From contig NZ_VOBI01000021.1 in assembly GCF_008369325.1 (NCBI RefSeq), positions 1 through 64,000 on the forward strand: DNA of 64,000 nucleotides, given 5' to 3'. Below the pieces are notes generated by a model. The model saw only the letters and a list, made by a program, of their open reading frames with translations, searched no databases and was not told the origin of the DNA. Every line of letters begins with the position of its first letter. The first letter of the stretch is position 1. Origin of the DNA: Pseudomonas sp. ANT_H12B (GTDB lineage Bacteria > Pseudomonadota > Gammaproteobacteria > Pseudomonadales > Pseudomonadaceae). Positions 44,201 to 52,672 of the stretch are shown here, in pieces. Position numbers and translations under genes: made by a program.

Positions 44201-44358
44201 GCCGCCAGACCCAGGACAATCAAAATAATCAGCAACAACAACCAGAAAGCCCCCCAGCCGTGCCGGGAACGACCAGGTTTTTCAGGTAAAGGCGCTTCAT
44301 CCACACGTTCAGTCGGGACCACAGTTTTACTCGAATCGGTTTGCCATAACGCGCCCAT
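41245..44358 (-). CDS. Bifunctional penicillin-binding protein (GT51 transglycosylase plus transpeptidase)
   Basis: 1037 residues from ATG 44358. One N-terminal anchor helix (FWLLLLIILIVLGLAAA, about 37-53). The GT51 glycosyltransferase domain shows LLFIENRF with Glu185 and GGSTLATQLEKYRHS. The transpeptidase has GSTAK (nucleophile Ser516), ESIN (S-x-N) near 620, and GGKTGTGD near 942. It builds and cross-links peptidoglycan in the periplasm. It is longer and more diverged than PBP1a or PBP1b and has no PBP1b UB2H or OB insertion that I recognise, so it is probably an accessory class A enzyme. An in-frame extension to 44463 lacks support. Confidence 0.85.
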   Translation of the reverse strand: MGALWQTDSSKTVVPTERVDEAPLPEKPGRSRHGWGAFWLLLLIILIVLGLAAAKEMRTSKFQAREVSKYAASLNYTMQPGPSDAIRYPGEGPFDLRLGYSSLDEFLPRLLKRDYVVSSQTRFSQALMNYSDKGFFVPYAEKIQAGLSITDCRAAPLYQYKYPQQLYSSFAAIPPVVVSSLLFIENRFLLDPRQPLANPAVDWPRFGMAAWSQVAKLMHLPGQSAGGSTLATQLEKYRHSPNGLTVSGAEKIRQMISASVRAYQAGPETLEARQNVIRDYLNSVPLSAVPGHGEVYGMAEGLRVWYGADFNKANERLASAATDPKSMSEKGLALREMLSLMIAQRRPSHYLTKGHDELADLTDSHIRLLAQNGVIDTPLAAAALASKVIYRDWQTQPTIQPIETNKGISVARSRLGGLLNRPLYDLDRLDLSATSTLQGELQTQATEYLKHLADPAYAAQIGLIGERLLTPTSTTQVRYSFTLFELTPDGSRVRVQTDSTDQPFDINEGSKLELGSTAKMRVLTTYLQIIAELHDKYATMTVPELKKVDVPDQDRLSRWAVDYLIQNKDRNLPAMLGAALDRKYSASPGEAFFTGGGLHTFHNFRNEDNGRLPTLRDAIRESINLPFIRLMRDLVRYTTYSGSNNSAELLKDDRDPRRQEYLASFADREGTSFLLKFWKKYKNKDTQARLDTFLDSMRPTPIRMAAVHRYLLPQASQESFNTFVRSHLKGAKLTEKLTDERLERLYENYRPGKYDLPDQGFIAKVHPLDLWLMGYLLNNPDAKFSQIVKASQFERQEVYSWLFKSRHKGARDSRIRTMLEIEAFLDIHQRWRKVGYPFDHLVPSLATAIGSSGDRPTALAELVGTILNDGVRMPTLRIDSLNFAANTPYETRLANDPDVGKRVMPSEVAAAMREALSQVVDAGTAKRVAGSFKLADGSPLAMGGKTGTGDNRIEAIGSGGRILSSKSINRTATFVFFIGDNHFGTLTAFVPGRSAENFKFTSALPVQVLKGMAPILSPYLQPGTHTMCQAPVVTAER

Positions 44359-44495
44359 AGTCACTGATCCATTCACGCAGATTGATCGGACTTGTCTGAA
44401 GCTTAGACGGTGGTTGGCGTTGGTGAAAAAATTGTGAGGATCCAAAATGCTTGATCGGGGCATATCCGGATTTTCGGTAGCGGCTGTTCTTTGAT

Positions 44496-44730
44496 TGTGT
44501 ACCTATCCATTTTTTTGGTAACGGCTACTGGCGGTTTTGCTCTTACAGCGAGTGACTTTTGGCAAACGCCCGGCATGCCGGCCCAGCCAAAAGTAACCAA
44601 AAGGTCTTGCCCCTGACGTTCGGTGCCGAGCCACAGCGAGGCACCGAACGTCAGGGGCAAGAGCCCTTGGTGACTCGTTGTAAGAGCGAAACCGCCAGCC
44701 GCCATCACCGCAAAAACGGATATGTACACA
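44496..44730. repeat. 235-bp long inverted-repeat element, copy 2 of the TGTACATATCC family
   Basis: The ends (TGTGTACCTATCC and GGATATGTACACA) and the adjoining GGCTACTGGCGGTTTTGCTC / GAGCGAAACCGCCAGCCGCC form an imperfect terminal inverted repeat of about 55 bp. The centre at 44605-44662 is a perfect 23-bp stem (TCTTGCCCCTGACGTTCGG and on) with a 12-nt loop. It lies upstream of the PBP gene; there is no coding sequence in it. Confidence 0.85.
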
Positions 44731-45144
44731 AAAGTCAGACCATCATCACCAAAACACCGCTCTCTTCAAAAGAGACAAACAACATCCTGAAACACCTGAA
44801 CCAGAGCCATCCAAAAGATAAACAACGCCAACGCAGAATCATGACGATGCACCAATGTTGTGCAATACTCCCCCCGCTTCAACAGCGAGAAATCCTACAA
44901 AACCCAGACAATCTATCTCTGAAAACCGCCGTTTTGCCGAGATTTATAGCTGAATTTTGTCGTTTATAGAGTGAAAATCTCTGTCGCCAGCTTTTTATAC
45001 TGCACGCCCCGCTGATCTTGCAGGTTTTGTCCTACAAGACGGTTCCGCCTACAAGGCAGGCCCGGTATCAGGAAGCGCCGGCTTACCGGTCTGCGCTTCG
45101 ACACTCGGTGGTCATATCCAATAACAAGACGAGGTTGTACCCCT
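44731..45144. other. Intergenic stretch without recognised genes
   Basis: About 414 bp, moderately AT-rich, between the repeat and the permease gene. It presumably contains the permease promoter and 5' leader. I see no convincing RNA gene or open frame. Confidence 0.5.
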
Positions 45145-46566
45145 ATGCCAGTTGGCAATCACCTGCCCAATGGCGAGACCGCTCAAGGCGGCCCGCTCAA
45201 ACGCGAACTCGGCGAACGGCATATTCGCTTGATGGCGCTTGGTGCCTGTATCGGCGTCGGTCTGTTCCTCGGTTCGGCCAAGGCCATCGAAATGGCCGGC
45301 CCGGCAATCATGCTGTCCTACATCATCGGCGGTCTGGCGATCCTGGTGATCATGCGTGCCCTCGGCGAGATGGCGGTGCACAACCCGGTCGCCGGCTCCT
45401 TCAGCCGTTACGCCCAAGACTATCTCGGCCCATTGGCGGGCTTCCTGACTGGCTGGAACTACTGGTTCCTGTGGCTGGTGACCTGCGTCGCGGAAATCAC
45501 CGCGGTGGCGGTGTACATGGGCGTCTGGTTCCCCGATGTGCCGCGCTGGATCTGGGCGCTGGCCGCTTTGATCAGCATGGGCTCGATCAACCTGATCGCA
45601 GTGAAAGCCTTTGGTGAGTTCGAGTTCTGGTTCGCCCTGATCAAGATCGTCACCATTATTGCGATGGTGATCGGCGGTGTCGGCGTGATCGCGTTCGGCT
45701 TCGGCAACGACGGCGTGGCGCTGGGGATTTCCAATCTCTGGGCCCACGGCGGCTTCATGCCCAACGGTGTGCAAGGCGTGTTGATGTCGTTGCAAATGGT
45801 GATGTTCGCCTACCTCGGCGTCGAGATGATCGGCCTGACCGCCGGTGAAGCGAAGAACCCGCAGAAGACCATTCCCAATGCGATCGGCTCGGTGTTCTGG
45901 CGGATTCTGTTGTTCTACGTCGGCGCGCTGTTCGTGATTCTGTCGATCTACCCATGGAACGAAATCGGCACCCAGGGCAGTCCGTTCGTGATGACCTTCG
46001 AGCGTCTGGGCATCAAGACCGCCGCCGGCATCATCAACTTCGTGGTGATCACCGCGGCACTGTCGTCCTGCAACGGCGGCATCTTCAGCACCGGGCGCAT
46101 GCTGTACAGCCTGGCGCAGAATGGCCAGGCTCCGGCCGGTTTCGCCCAGACTTCGAGCAATGGCGTGCCCCGTCGCGCGTTGCTGCTGTCGATCTTCGTG
46201 CTGTTGCTGGGTGTGCTGCTCAATTACATGGTCCCGGAGAAGGTCTTCGTCTGGGTGACGGCGATTGCCACTTTCGGCGCGATCTGGACCTGGGTGATGA
46301 TCCTGCTGGCCCAGCTCAAGTTCCGCAAAGGCCTGAGCGCCAGCGAACGTGCCGGCCTCAAATACAAGATGTGGCTGTACCCGGTCAGCTCGTATCTAGC
46401 GCTGGCATTCCTGGTGCTGGTGGTCGGCCTGATGGCGTACTTCCCGGACACCCGCGTCGCGCTGTATGTCGGCCCGGCATTCCTGGTGCTGCTGACGGTG
46501 TTGTTCTACGTGTTCAAGCTGCAACCGACCAATGTGTCGCAAGGTGCGGTGCGTTCGGCTTCGTAA
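45145..46566 (+). CDS. Amino-acid permease of the AAT/APC family, ProY/AroP-like
   Basis: 473 residues, twelve membrane spans. The opening GERHIRLMALGACIGVGLFLGSAKAIEMAGPAIMLSYIIGG is the signature of the AAT family (GABA, proline, aromatic, D-Ala permeases). YLGVEMIGLTAGEAKNPQKTIP is the conserved TM6-TM7 block. It drives amino-acid import with protons. The E. coli protein it most recalls is ProY. Substrate cannot be fixed from sequence. A strong terminator follows. Confidence 0.88.
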   Translation: MPVGNHLPNGETAQGGPLKRELGERHIRLMALGACIGVGLFLGSAKAIEMAGPAIMLSYIIGGLAILVIMRALGEMAVHNPVAGSFSRYAQDYLGPLAGFLTGWNYWFLWLVTCVAEITAVAVYMGVWFPDVPRWIWALAALISMGSINLIAVKAFGEFEFWFALIKIVTIIAMVIGGVGVIAFGFGNDGVALGISNLWAHGGFMPNGVQGVLMSLQMVMFAYLGVEMIGLTAGEAKNPQKTIPNAIGSVFWRILLFYVGALFVILSIYPWNEIGTQGSPFVMTFERLGIKTAAGIINFVVITAALSSCNGGIFSTGRMLYSLAQNGQAPAGFAQTSSNGVPRRALLLSIFVLLLGVLLNYMVPEKVFVWVTAIATFGAIWTWVMILLAQLKFRKGLSASERAGLKYKMWLYPVSSYLALAFLVLVVGLMAYFPDTRVALYVGPAFLVLLTVLFYVFKLQPTNVSQGAVRSAS

Positions 46567-46586
46567 GTTGTAACGTCTGAAACGCA

Positions 46587-46616
46587 AAAGCCCCGGTCCA
46601 TTGGCCGGGGCTTTTT
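46587..46616 (+). terminator. Rho-independent terminator after the permease
   Basis: AAAGCCCCGG, an 8-nt loop and CCGGGGCTTTTT form a 10-bp GC-rich stem followed by T residues, 21 nt after the stop. Confidence 0.95.
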
Positions 46617-46774
46617 ATTGACTGGCAATCATGTGTCGAGCGGCGGCGACCTGAACCGACCGATTCAACCGCTTGTTGAAATCCAGAGAACCGCTGGTCT
46701 GAAAGGCAGGTTGACCTGTGATTTCTGACAGTAGACAGGTTCAAAGTTTTATGACGCGAAACGGGGGAATCACC

Positions 46775-47149
46775 ATGAGGCTCTTGTGGAAAGGATTTTC
46801 CAGCTACACGGTGGTCGGGGTGGCCAACACGCTGATCCACTGGCAAATTTTTTTCCTGCTGAGTGTGGGTACCGGCCTCAGTCAAGCGGTCAGCAATCTG
46901 GCCGCCTTTTGCGTGGCCGCCTCGTTCTCCTTCTACATGAACGCGCTGTATACCTTCGATGCCAAGGCGTCGGTCGGCGGTTACGTTCTGTTCCTGATAG
47001 CCATGGGGGCGCTGAGTCTGGGCATCGGCCATGCAGGCGACGTTTGGAGACTTCATGGTCTGCTGACGGTGGCTATTTTTTCGGCGTTGAGTCTGGTGCT
47101 GGGCTTTCTGTTTTCAAAGTACGTGGTCTTTCGCAGGCGTAACGCATGA
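46775..47149 (+). CDS. gtrA: GtrA-family membrane protein (bactoprenol-linked glucosyl flippase)
   Basis: 124 residues with four membrane helices. FSSYTVVGVANTLIHWQIFF and FSFYMNALYTFDA are the GtrA signature. In phage-type O-antigen modification, GtrA moves undecaprenyl-phosphate-glucose across the inner membrane. The start is ATG 46775, 7 nt after GGGGGA; an ATG at 46751 is possible but less well placed. It overlaps gtrB as ATGA. Confidence 0.85.
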   Translation: MRLLWKGFSSYTVVGVANTLIHWQIFFLLSVGTGLSQAVSNLAAFCVAASFSFYMNALYTFDAKASVGGYVLFLIAMGALSLGIGHAGDVWRLHGLLTVAIFSALSLVLGFLFSKYVVFRRRNA

Positions 47150-48087
47150 AAGTCTCGTTGATCGTTCCGGTATTCAATGAAGAACAGGCGGTCAGCCTGT
47201 TTTATCAGGCCGTGCGTCGCGAGTTGAGGCTTGAGCAGACTGAGGTCGAAATCGTGTTCATCAACGATGGCAGTTCCGACCGCACGGCCGAGGAGGTCAA
47301 GGCCTTGGCGCAGGCCGATGAGCAGATATTGCTGATCAACTTCTCGCGCAACTTCGGCAAGGAACCGGCGTTGTTCGCCGGCCTGGAATACGCCACCGGC
47401 GATGCAGTGATTCCCATGGATGTCGATTTGCAGGACCCGATCAGCGTCATCCCGCGGTTGATCGACCAATGGCAAAAAGGCGCGGATGTGGTGCTCGCCA
47501 AGCGCCGGGATCGCGCCGCCGACAGTTACCTGAAACGCCACAGCGCTTCGCTGTTCTACCGTGTGCTGAACCGTATCGCTTACACCCGCATCGAAGAAAA
47601 CGTCGGGGACTTTCGGCTGATGGATCGTAAGGTGGTCGACGTGATTCGCGCGCTTCCCGAGCACCAGTTGTTCATGAAAGGTGTGCTGTCATGGGCCGGG
47701 TTCAACACCGTGGTGGTGGAATACGAGCGCGCCGAGCGAGCGGCGGGCACCAGCAAGTTCAATGGCTGGAAACTCTGGAACCTGGCGCTGGAAGGCGTGA
47801 CTTCGTTCAGCACGGTGCCGTTGCGCTTATGGACTTACGTCGGCGGCGGTATTTCGATTTTCGCGGTGCTCTACGCGGTGTACATGGTGCTGGACAAGAT
47901 TTTCTTCGGCAACAGCGTCCCCGGTTATCCGTCGCTGATGACCGCGATTCTGTTTCTCGGCGGCGTACAACTGATCGGCATCGGCATCCTCGGTGAGTAC
48001 GTCGGCCGCATCTATATCGAAGCCAAGCATCGGCCGCGCTACGTGGTGAAAGACATCATCGGCGGCAAAGACCGGCTCGGGATTTAG
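47146..48087 (+). CDS. gtrB: GtrB-type bactoprenol glucosyltransferase
   Basis: 313 residues. GT2 glycosyltransferase domain (VSLIVPVFNEE, INDGSSDRT, DVDLQDP with metal-binding Asp near 92-94) followed by two C-terminal membrane helices (YVGGGISIFAVLYAVYMVL and AILFLGGVQLIGIGILGEY). It charges undecaprenyl phosphate with glucose or a related sugar for GtrA. It is translationally coupled to gtrA and followed after 1 nt by the Gtr transferase. Confidence 0.9.
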   Translation: MKVSLIVPVFNEEQAVSLFYQAVRRELRLEQTEVEIVFINDGSSDRTAEEVKALAQADEQILLINFSRNFGKEPALFAGLEYATGDAVIPMDVDLQDPISVIPRLIDQWQKGADVVLAKRRDRAADSYLKRHSASLFYRVLNRIAYTRIEENVGDFRLMDRKVVDVIRALPEHQLFMKGVLSWAGFNTVVVEYERAERAAGTSKFNGWKLWNLALEGVTSFSTVPLRLWTYVGGGISIFAVLYAVYMVLDKIFFGNSVPGYPSLMTAILFLGGVQLIGIGILGEYVGRIYIEAKHRPRYVVKDIIGGKDRLGI

Positions 48088-48088
48088 C

Positions 48089-49597
48089 ATGGGCAGGTTC
48101 AGCGATTTTTTCAGCAAAGAACTCGGGCGTCGGCAGGTCTGGCTGTTTTTTCTGCTGGCGACCTTGTTGTATGTGGTGCCGCTGATCGTTGCGGACTATC
48201 CGTATATCGATGACAACTGGCGATCATTGTCGGCCGGTATGGCCTGGGCGGAGCAGGGACGGTTATTCACCGAGTTCTTCTACAACCTGCTGACTTTCAG
48301 CCATGCCGCGCCGAACATCTTTCCGCTGCCGCTGTTGATCGCCACACTGGCCATGGCCGCGGCGCTGACCAGCCTGACATTTCATTACTTTCGGCAACCG
48401 ACGATTGCCTGCTGCCTGGTGACGCTACCGCTCTGGTACAACCCGTTCTTTCTGCAAAACCTGTCTTATCAATACGACGGGCCCGCCATGGCATTGAGCG
48501 TGGTGGCGGTCATCTATGCGATCACCTTTCGTCGCCCCTCGCGCATTCAGCAGTGGCTGGTGCCGTCCTTCCTGGTTGCCTTGGCGATAGGGCTGTATCA
48601 GGTGAGCTTCAATGTGTTTCTCGGGTTGTGTTGTCTGGAGATCCTCAGGGGCGCCAATGACAAACTGGCCTGGCCGCAATGGTGCGGGTTGATCGGCTGG
48701 AAAATCGCTCAGGCCTTCCTCGGCTGCCTGATTTACGCCGTCAGTGCTTATCCGTTCATTCAGCACAATCGCACCCTGCTGCTGAACTGGAACGCGGAGC
48801 CGTTGCTGCAACTGCACGTCAACATCGCCAGGGTGCTGGAAAAAGTCGTGCTGCTGTTTCATGGCGGATTTGCCTGGGTGTTCGCCGGGTTGTTGCTGTG
48901 CGCCATGGCTGGCGTGGTTCGCCTGGGGCTCAACGTCGTGGCGCGTCGGGACCGCATCGCGAACAAAATGCTGATCGGCCTGATCTGTGTGCTGGCATTA
49001 CCGGCAGTAACCTTGCTGGTGTCGGGTATGGCGCTGTTTTTCCGGGACTTCAATGAAGGCGCCAGGACCCTGATGGGCTTCGCGGTCCTGTTGGTGCTGT
49101 TGTTCTATTTGAGCCATCTGGCGCTGGCACCCATCCACCAGCGGCTGCCGTTGTTGTTGGTGATTCCGTTGCTGGCGATGCTTTCGCTGTCGTACGCCTA
49201 CGGGCGCGTGCTGACGGTGCAGAAAGCCTTCGCGGCCAGCGCGTTGTCGAATCTTGAACGCGACATCGTTTCGAATCGACAACTGCTCGAAGCCAAGCGC
49301 ATTTACCTGTCGGTGACCTATTCCGATCACTGGTTGCTGGGGGCGGCGGGCTCGTTCAAGCAGATGCCGGTGTTGCACTATCTGCTGAACATCGACTTCT
49401 TCATGCTGGCCGAGAACCTGCCGAAAGTGGGGATCACCAACGTGGTGGCGGAGAAGGAGCGGCGTAACGCGACCCGGGTGGGTTACCAGCACTATCCGCC
49501 GCTGGTGGAGAGCCAGTACTACCGGATTTATCTGATTGGCGATTACGGTTTTATTGTCATGAAAGAGCCAGCGCCGGTTAAGAGGCTGCGCTGGTAA
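48089..49597 (+). CDS. Gtr-type O-antigen glucosyltransferase (Glucos_trans_II family)
   Basis: 502 residues with about ten membrane helices. The acidic YPYIDDNWRSL loop after the first helix and LPLWYNPFFLQNLSYQYDGPAMALSVV match GtrII-like glucosyl transferases that attach the bactoprenol-borne sugar to O-antigen in the periplasm. In phage cassettes the third gene decides serotype. No integrase or attachment site was seen next to this cassette, so it appears fixed in the genome. Confidence 0.82.
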   Translation: MGRFSDFFSKELGRRQVWLFFLLATLLYVVPLIVADYPYIDDNWRSLSAGMAWAEQGRLFTEFFYNLLTFSHAAPNIFPLPLLIATLAMAAALTSLTFHYFRQPTIACCLVTLPLWYNPFFLQNLSYQYDGPAMALSVVAVIYAITFRRPSRIQQWLVPSFLVALAIGLYQVSFNVFLGLCCLEILRGANDKLAWPQWCGLIGWKIAQAFLGCLIYAVSAYPFIQHNRTLLLNWNAEPLLQLHVNIARVLEKVVLLFHGGFAWVFAGLLLCAMAGVVRLGLNVVARRDRIANKMLIGLICVLALPAVTLLVSGMALFFRDFNEGARTLMGFAVLLVLLFYLSHLALAPIHQRLPLLLVIPLLAMLSLSYAYGRVLTVQKAFAASALSNLERDIVSNRQLLEAKRIYLSVTYSDHWLLGAAGSFKQMPVLHYLLNIDFFMLAENLPKVGITNVVAEKERRNATRVGYQHYPPLVESQYYRIYLIGDYGFIVMKEPAPVKRLRW

Positions 49598-49606
49598 TGG
49601 CAGGCG

Positions 49607-49891
49607 TCAGAACGCATCCATCAGCACGACAATGCAATCCCTGGCCTGGTAAGCATTGATCTGCGGTACCAGCCGCCGAAAGTGCTCAGACTGGCAATGA
49701 GCATCCAGCGCTGCCTGATTCGGCCATTGTTCGACGAAGATAAAGTGCCCGGAGTCTTTTTGATCGACGAACAGGTCGTAGGCGATGCAATCGGGTTCCA
49801 GTCGGGTCTTCTCGACCAGTTCGGCGTACCACGGGCGAACGGTTTCAATGTGTTCGGGTTTGATGAAATCCTGAGCGATGACTTTCAGCAT
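49607..49891 (-). CDS. Antibiotic biosynthesis monooxygenase (ABM/YgiN-like) domain protein
   Basis: 94 residues forming one ABM ferredoxin-like fold: MLKVIAQDFIKPEHIETV, ELVEKTRLEPDCIAYDLFVDQKD, FIFVEQWPNQAALDAHCQSEHF. Members act as quinol or small-aromatic monooxygenases, usually as dimers, without cofactor. The His after the W-x-x-x-x-x-L motif is conserved. It faces the FMN protein gene in the same direction with a 56-bp gap. Confidence 0.85.
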   Translation of the reverse strand: MLKVIAQDFIKPEHIETVRPWYAELVEKTRLEPDCIAYDLFVDQKDSGHFIFVEQWPNQAALDAHCQSEHFRRLVPQINAYQARDCIVVLMDAF

Positions 49892-49947
49892 GCTGTCCTT
49901 CCTTGGTGTAAAGCCAACCTCCGATGAGGTTGGCGTTCAATTGTTGT

Positions 49948-51567
49948 TTACGCGGCAGCCAACTCGTTCGGCTCAAAGCTGTCCGCCCGCGCCATCTGCC
50001 ACATCCGCGAGTAAAACTCGCCATTCACTTCACCGGTCAGCAACTCCCCCGGTTTCAAGAACACATGCAACTGCGAGAACAGTTTGATCTCGGTCGCTGA
50101 CATGCGCCGTACCAAATGCTTGGCCGACAATTGCGAAGGGTGTTCCAACCCGGCAGCGGCGAGCATTTCGGCCAGGGCCTTGAGCGTGTTGCGGTGGAAG
50201 TTGAAGACGCGTTGAGCCTTGTCCGGGACGACGAGTGCGCGTTGGCGCAGGGTGTCCTGGGTGGCGACACCGGTCGGGCATTTGTTGGTGTGGCAGCTTT
50301 GCGACTGGATGCAACCGATGGCGAACATGAAGCCGCGCGCCGAGTTGGCCCAGTCGGCGCCGATGGCCAGGACGCTGGCAATGTCGAAGGCGCTGACGAT
50401 CTTGCCGCTGGCGCCGAGTTTGATTTTGTCCCGCAGGTTCAGGCCGACAAGCGTGTTGTGCACGAACAGCAGGCCTTCGCGCATCGGCACACCGATGTGG
50501 TCGGTGAACTCTACGGGCGCGGCGCCGGTGCCGCCTTCCTTGCCATCGACCACGATGAAATCCGGGAGGATGCCGGTTTCCAGCATGGCCTTGGCGATGC
50601 CCATGAATTCCCACGGGTGGCCCAGGCAGAACTTGAAGCCCACCGGTTTGCCGCCGGACAGTTCGCGCAACTGCTGGATGAAGTGCATCAATTCAATCGG
50701 CGTGGAAAACGCGCTGTGCCGCGACGGTGAGATGCAATCTTCGCCCATCAGGATGCCGCGGGTTTCGGCAATTTCCTGGGTGACTTTGTGCTTGGGCAGG
50801 ATCCCGCCGTGGCCGGGTTTGGCGCCCTGGCTCATCTTGATTTCGATCATCCGCACTTGCGGCGTCTGCGCTTGTGCCGCAAAGCGTTCCGGGTCGAAAC
50901 GGCCGTCAGCGGTGCGGCAGCCAAAGTAGCCGCTGCCGAGTTCCCAGGTCAGGTCGCCACCGTTTTCCCGGTGATAGGCGCTGATGCTGCCTTCGCCGGT
51001 GTCGTGGGCGAAGTTGCCGAGTTTGGCGCCCTGGTTCAGCGCCCGAATGGCGTTGGCGCTGAGGGAGCCGAAACTCATGGCCGAGATGTTGAACACCGAG
51101 GCCGAGTACGGTTGCGCGCACTGAGGGCCGCCGACCATTACCCGGAAACTGCTCGGGTCGCTCAATGGCGCCGGGCGCATGGAATGGCCGATGAATTCGA
51201 AGCCAGACTGATACACGTCGATCAACGTGCCGAAGGGTTTATCGGCGCTTTCATTTTTGGCGCGCGAATAGACCAGTGAACGCTGGGCCCGTGAGAAGGG
51301 CAGGGCGTCGCTGTCGGATTCGAGCAGGTACTGGCGGATTTCCGGGCGAATGCCCTCGACCAGATAGCGGATATTGCCGAGGATCGGGTAGTTGCGGCGC
51401 ACCGCGTGGGGGCTTTGCAGCAGATCGAACAGGCCTACGAGGCTGAGAATGCCGGTGACGGCGGTGATCGGCCAGAGCCAGTCGTGCTCCAGGAAGGGCA
51501 GGCTGGCGAGGGTAAACATCACGCACGCGGCAAAGAAGGCGTAGCGGCTCAGGAGTGACAGGCTCAT
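49948..51567 (-). CDS. FMN-binding glutamate-synthase family protein
   Basis: 539 residues. Two N-terminal membrane-like segments (FFAACVMFTLASLPFL and WPITAVTGILSLVGLFDLL) precede a GltB-like FMN barrel. Motifs: MSFGSLSANAIRALNQGA, GEGSISAYHRENGGDL, EIKMSQGAKPGHGGILP, DGKEGGTGAAP and the Cys cluster CIQSQSCHTNKCPTG that would ligate a 3Fe-4S centre. It lacks the glutaminase domain, so it is not a full glutamate synthase. The reaction is unknown. It lies downstream of the LuxR regulator gene after a REP pair. Confidence 0.85.
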   Translation of the reverse strand: MSLSLLSRYAFFAACVMFTLASLPFLEHDWLWPITAVTGILSLVGLFDLLQSPHAVRRNYPILGNIRYLVEGIRPEIRQYLLESDSDALPFSRAQRSLVYSRAKNESADKPFGTLIDVYQSGFEFIGHSMRPAPLSDPSSFRVMVGGPQCAQPYSASVFNISAMSFGSLSANAIRALNQGAKLGNFAHDTGEGSISAYHRENGGDLTWELGSGYFGCRTADGRFDPERFAAQAQTPQVRMIEIKMSQGAKPGHGGILPKHKVTQEIAETRGILMGEDCISPSRHSAFSTPIELMHFIQQLRELSGGKPVGFKFCLGHPWEFMGIAKAMLETGILPDFIVVDGKEGGTGAAPVEFTDHIGVPMREGLLFVHNTLVGLNLRDKIKLGASGKIVSAFDIASVLAIGADWANSARGFMFAIGCIQSQSCHTNKCPTGVATQDTLRQRALVVPDKAQRVFNFHRNTLKALAEMLAAAGLEHPSQLSAKHLVRRMSATEIKLFSQLHVFLKPGELLTGEVNGEFYSRMWQMARADSFEPNELAAA

Positions 51568-51630
51568 ACGGGTTCCTTGGGTTCGGACTCAATAGTTTCA
51601 ACGCAACAGGCGCATGGATACACACAGATC

Positions 51631-51723
51631 CCTGTGGGAGTGAGCCTGCTCGCGATTGCGGTGGTTCAGTCGACATCAATGCTGAATGAAAGACCGCAAT
51701 CGCGAGCAGGCTCGCTCCCACAG
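51631..51723. repeat. REP pair 6
   Basis: CTGTGGGAGTGAGCCTGCTCGCGATTGCGG and its inverse (written in two parts) surround a centre with GACATCAATGCTGAATG. It separates the LuxR gene from the FMN protein gene. Confidence 0.9.
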
Positions 51724-51745
51724 TAAAAAGCACTCCGCGTTGTAA

Positions 51746-52546
51746 TCAGGCATTTTGGGCCTGGAGAAATATCGAAAACAGCTCGGACTGGGACTTGATT
51801 CCCAGTTTGCTGTACATGTGTTTTTTATGGACTTTCACGGTTTCAACAGAGATTTCCAGCTTACGGGCGATTTCTTTACTGGAGCAACCGCTGAGCATCA
51901 ACCGCCCGACATCCAGTTCCCGGGCGGTCAGTTGCGCGCCTTTGAGTTGCTGCACCGACGCTTCCAGCTGAACCCGCCAGTCGCCCTGGATCGGCGCCGG
52001 CGCAAGCGTCACCACTTCGTTGATTTCGTAGGGCAGGCGCTGGCGCAACAGGCCGAGCACCCAAGGCTGGATCAGCGACAGCAAGGCAATCTGCTGGCCG
52101 CTGAAACGCTGCTTGCTGCCCAGTGACAGGCACAGCGTGCGGTCGCCTTCGAGTTGGCAATTGAACTGGATTTCATCGGCCACCACATTCAGACGAAAGT
52201 AGCGCTGGTAATACTCGGTCAGCTCGAAATGCTCCGGCGCTACTTCCGACAGGCGATACAGCCCGGTGCGCGACTGCTCGCGACAGGCGATGTAGAACGG
52301 ATCGAGCAGGTACAAACCGCGCAGGTAATCCTGGAACAACTGATCGGGGCTGCCATCCGCGCCCGGGCATTCGGCGAACACTTGCGGGTGCTGATCGGCG
52401 CTGAAAAGCAGCGCCACCCAGCTGTCGAAGGTCACGTACTGATCCAGCAACCGAACCAGCTGCGTCCAGAAATTGGGCTTGTCCAGGGCGTCGATCAGTT
52501 GCCCGACCGAGCGGTGCCACGCGATGTCGTCTAACGAGAGTGTCAT
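51746..52546 (-). CDS. LuxR-family transcriptional regulator
   Basis: 266 residues. The N-terminal ~180 residues are not a recognisable autoinducer or receiver domain. The C-terminal HTH (about 200-262) is clear: LTARELDVGRLMLSGCSSKEIARKLEISVETVKVHKKHMYSKLGI. It is divergent from the nitrilase gene with 126 bp between, so it probably controls that gene and the permease. An interrupted palindrome lies in the shared region. Confidence 0.88.
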   Translation of the reverse strand: MTLSLDDIAWHRSVGQLIDALDKPNFWTQLVRLLDQYVTFDSWVALLFSADQHPQVFAECPGADGSPDQLFQDYLRGLYLLDPFYIACREQSRTGLYRLSEVAPEHFELTEYYQRYFRLNVVADEIQFNCQLEGDRTLCLSLGSKQRFSGQQIALLSLIQPWVLGLLRQRLPYEINEVVTLAPAPIQGDWRVQLEASVQQLKGAQLTARELDVGRLMLSGCSSKEIARKLEISVETVKVHKKHMYSKLGIKSQSELFSIFLQAQNA

Positions 52547-52587
52547 GCATCTACCCCTATCGGGTTACCCCAGCCGCGTAATTCCCT

Positions 52588-52629
52588 GGCCGGTTGCTTG
52601 CTGCGCATACTGGCGCACAGACACCGGCC
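52588..52629. promoter_or_regulatory. Nested interrupted palindrome between LuxR gene and nitrilase
   Basis: GGCCGGT...TGCGC-6 nt-GCGCA...ACCGGCC. Both arm pairs are exact. It lies in the divergent promoter region and could be the regulator's operator or a leader hairpin. Confidence 0.4.
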
Positions 52630-52672
52630 GGGCAATCTTTCTGCACCCCGGCATCCATAACAAGGAATACCC

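Noticed and set aside
46620..46774. Possible phage attachment site before the gtr cassette
   Set aside because: No tRNA, direct repeat pair or integrase could be found around it.
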